IMG/VR virus record: IMGVR_UViG_3300027659_000232
Coordinates: 1-22,393 of that record
Strand: one strand, 5' to 3'
Source: a virus
DNA length: 22,393 bases
Below are positions 22,260-22,393 of the stretch, piece by piece (within the stretch, counting starts at the first letter, position 1; every line of letters starts with the position of its first letter). Under the pieces are notes generated by a model. It searched no databases. It had not been told where the DNA came from and saw nothing but the letters and a program-made list of their open reading frames with translations. A program made the position numbers and the translations under genes.

Positions 22260-22364
22260 CTGCGACACCGATGAAATCAACTCAACATATATTAGCCCCA
22301 ATCAGGGATTCAAAAAGGCAAGGTGTCGCAGCTTTCAGCCGAGTACGTTTCTTTGTTTGGGGCT
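22260..22364 (+). promoter_or_regulatory. Candidate structured 5' leader (pseudoknot), copy 2
   Basis: CTGCGACACC (22260-22269) pairs perfectly with GGTGTCGCAG (22322-22331). AGCCCCAA (22294-22301) pairs perfectly with TTGGGGCT (22357-22364). CAGGG (22303-22307) can add five pairs with CTTTG (22351-22355), two of them G-U. The order is again A-B-A'-B', and the leader begins at the predicted transcription start. It sits before the gene starting at 22384. It shares GCCCCAATC and the overall layout with copy 1, while the outer helix sequence differs with compensating changes. Confidence 0.6.
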
Positions 22365-22387
22365 TCCCTTTAATACTAAAAAAATGA
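22271..22387 (+). CDS. Small leader ORF inside structured leader, copy 2
   Basis: 38 codons plus stop, beginning MKSTQHILAPIRDSKRQG. The start lies one base after the GCGACACC motif and the TGA overlaps the next ATG. The product is basic and matches nothing I know. As in copy 1, the ORF crosses both pseudoknot helices, so it could be a translated leader that opens the structure, or a chance reading frame. Confidence 0.3.
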   Translation: MKSTQHILAPIRDSKRQGVAAFSRVRFFVWGFPLILKK

Positions 22388-22393
22388 AAACAA
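22384..22393 (+). CDS. Start of next early gene (cut by window end)
   Basis: Only ATG AAA ACA and one further base are present. The ATG is in an A-rich context 19 bases after the last pseudoknot strand, equivalent to the position of the gene at 16592. The product cannot be stated. Confidence 0.5.

Noticed and set aside
1-22393. Searched for CRISPR arrays, tRNAs, integrase, transposase and att-like sites
   Set aside because: No regular spaced repeats, no cloverleaf-like segments and no recombinase motifs were seen by eye.

Overview
The window looks like part of a tailed-phage (siphovirus-like) genome or prophage from a Bacteroidetes host. The evidence is AT-rich DNA, plus-strand promoters of the Bacteroidetes type (TAnnTTTG box), almost no Shine-Dalgarno sites, and structural proteins typical of Bacteroidetes phages. 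No integrase, lysis gene, tRNA or CRISPR array is visible, so the lifestyle cannot be read from this window. The left end cuts a gene and the right end stops at a start codon.

Layout: two divergent blocks meet in a short control region near 16369-16484. The minus-strand block (16368 down to 1) is the late, virion block. In order of transcription it holds the small and large terminase, a tail-assembly chaperone with a probable -1 frameshift extension, a neck/tail-completion candidate, three large tail or tip proteins, the tape measure, an XkdF-like prohead protease, a scaffold-like protein, the major capsid protein, a tube-like protein, a small protein, a portal with extra C-terminal domains, connector/neck candidates, and a glycine-rich fibre-like protein with a signal peptide. 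Having the tail module before the head module, and the portal after the capsid gene, is the reverse of the common siphovirus order.

The plus-strand block (16450 to the end) is the early, replication block. It holds a DUF6291-like protein, a T7 gp4-type primase-helicase, RusA resolvase, an SSB-like DUF3127 protein, an HNH endonuclease, two ribbon-helix-helix proteins, and a run of tiny, tightly coupled hypothetical genes. A strong terminator at 20993-21021 divides it, and new promoters follow at about 21087 and 22247.

Three regulatory patterns stand out. (1) Two plus-strand 5' leaders (16461-16575 and 22260-22364) can fold into the same interlocked A-B-A'-B' pseudoknot. Each starts at the predicted transcription start, shares a GCCCCAATC core, and contains a small ORF whose stop overlaps the next ATG as ATGA. 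(2) Four late genes share an upstream element, ATAA-N15-TATATTT(A/T)-N5-ATG, with fixed spacing. This suggests a phage late promoter giving nearly leaderless mRNAs, or an unusual translation signal. (3) GCGACACC lies just before three start codons, and its complement is a strand of the second pseudoknot.
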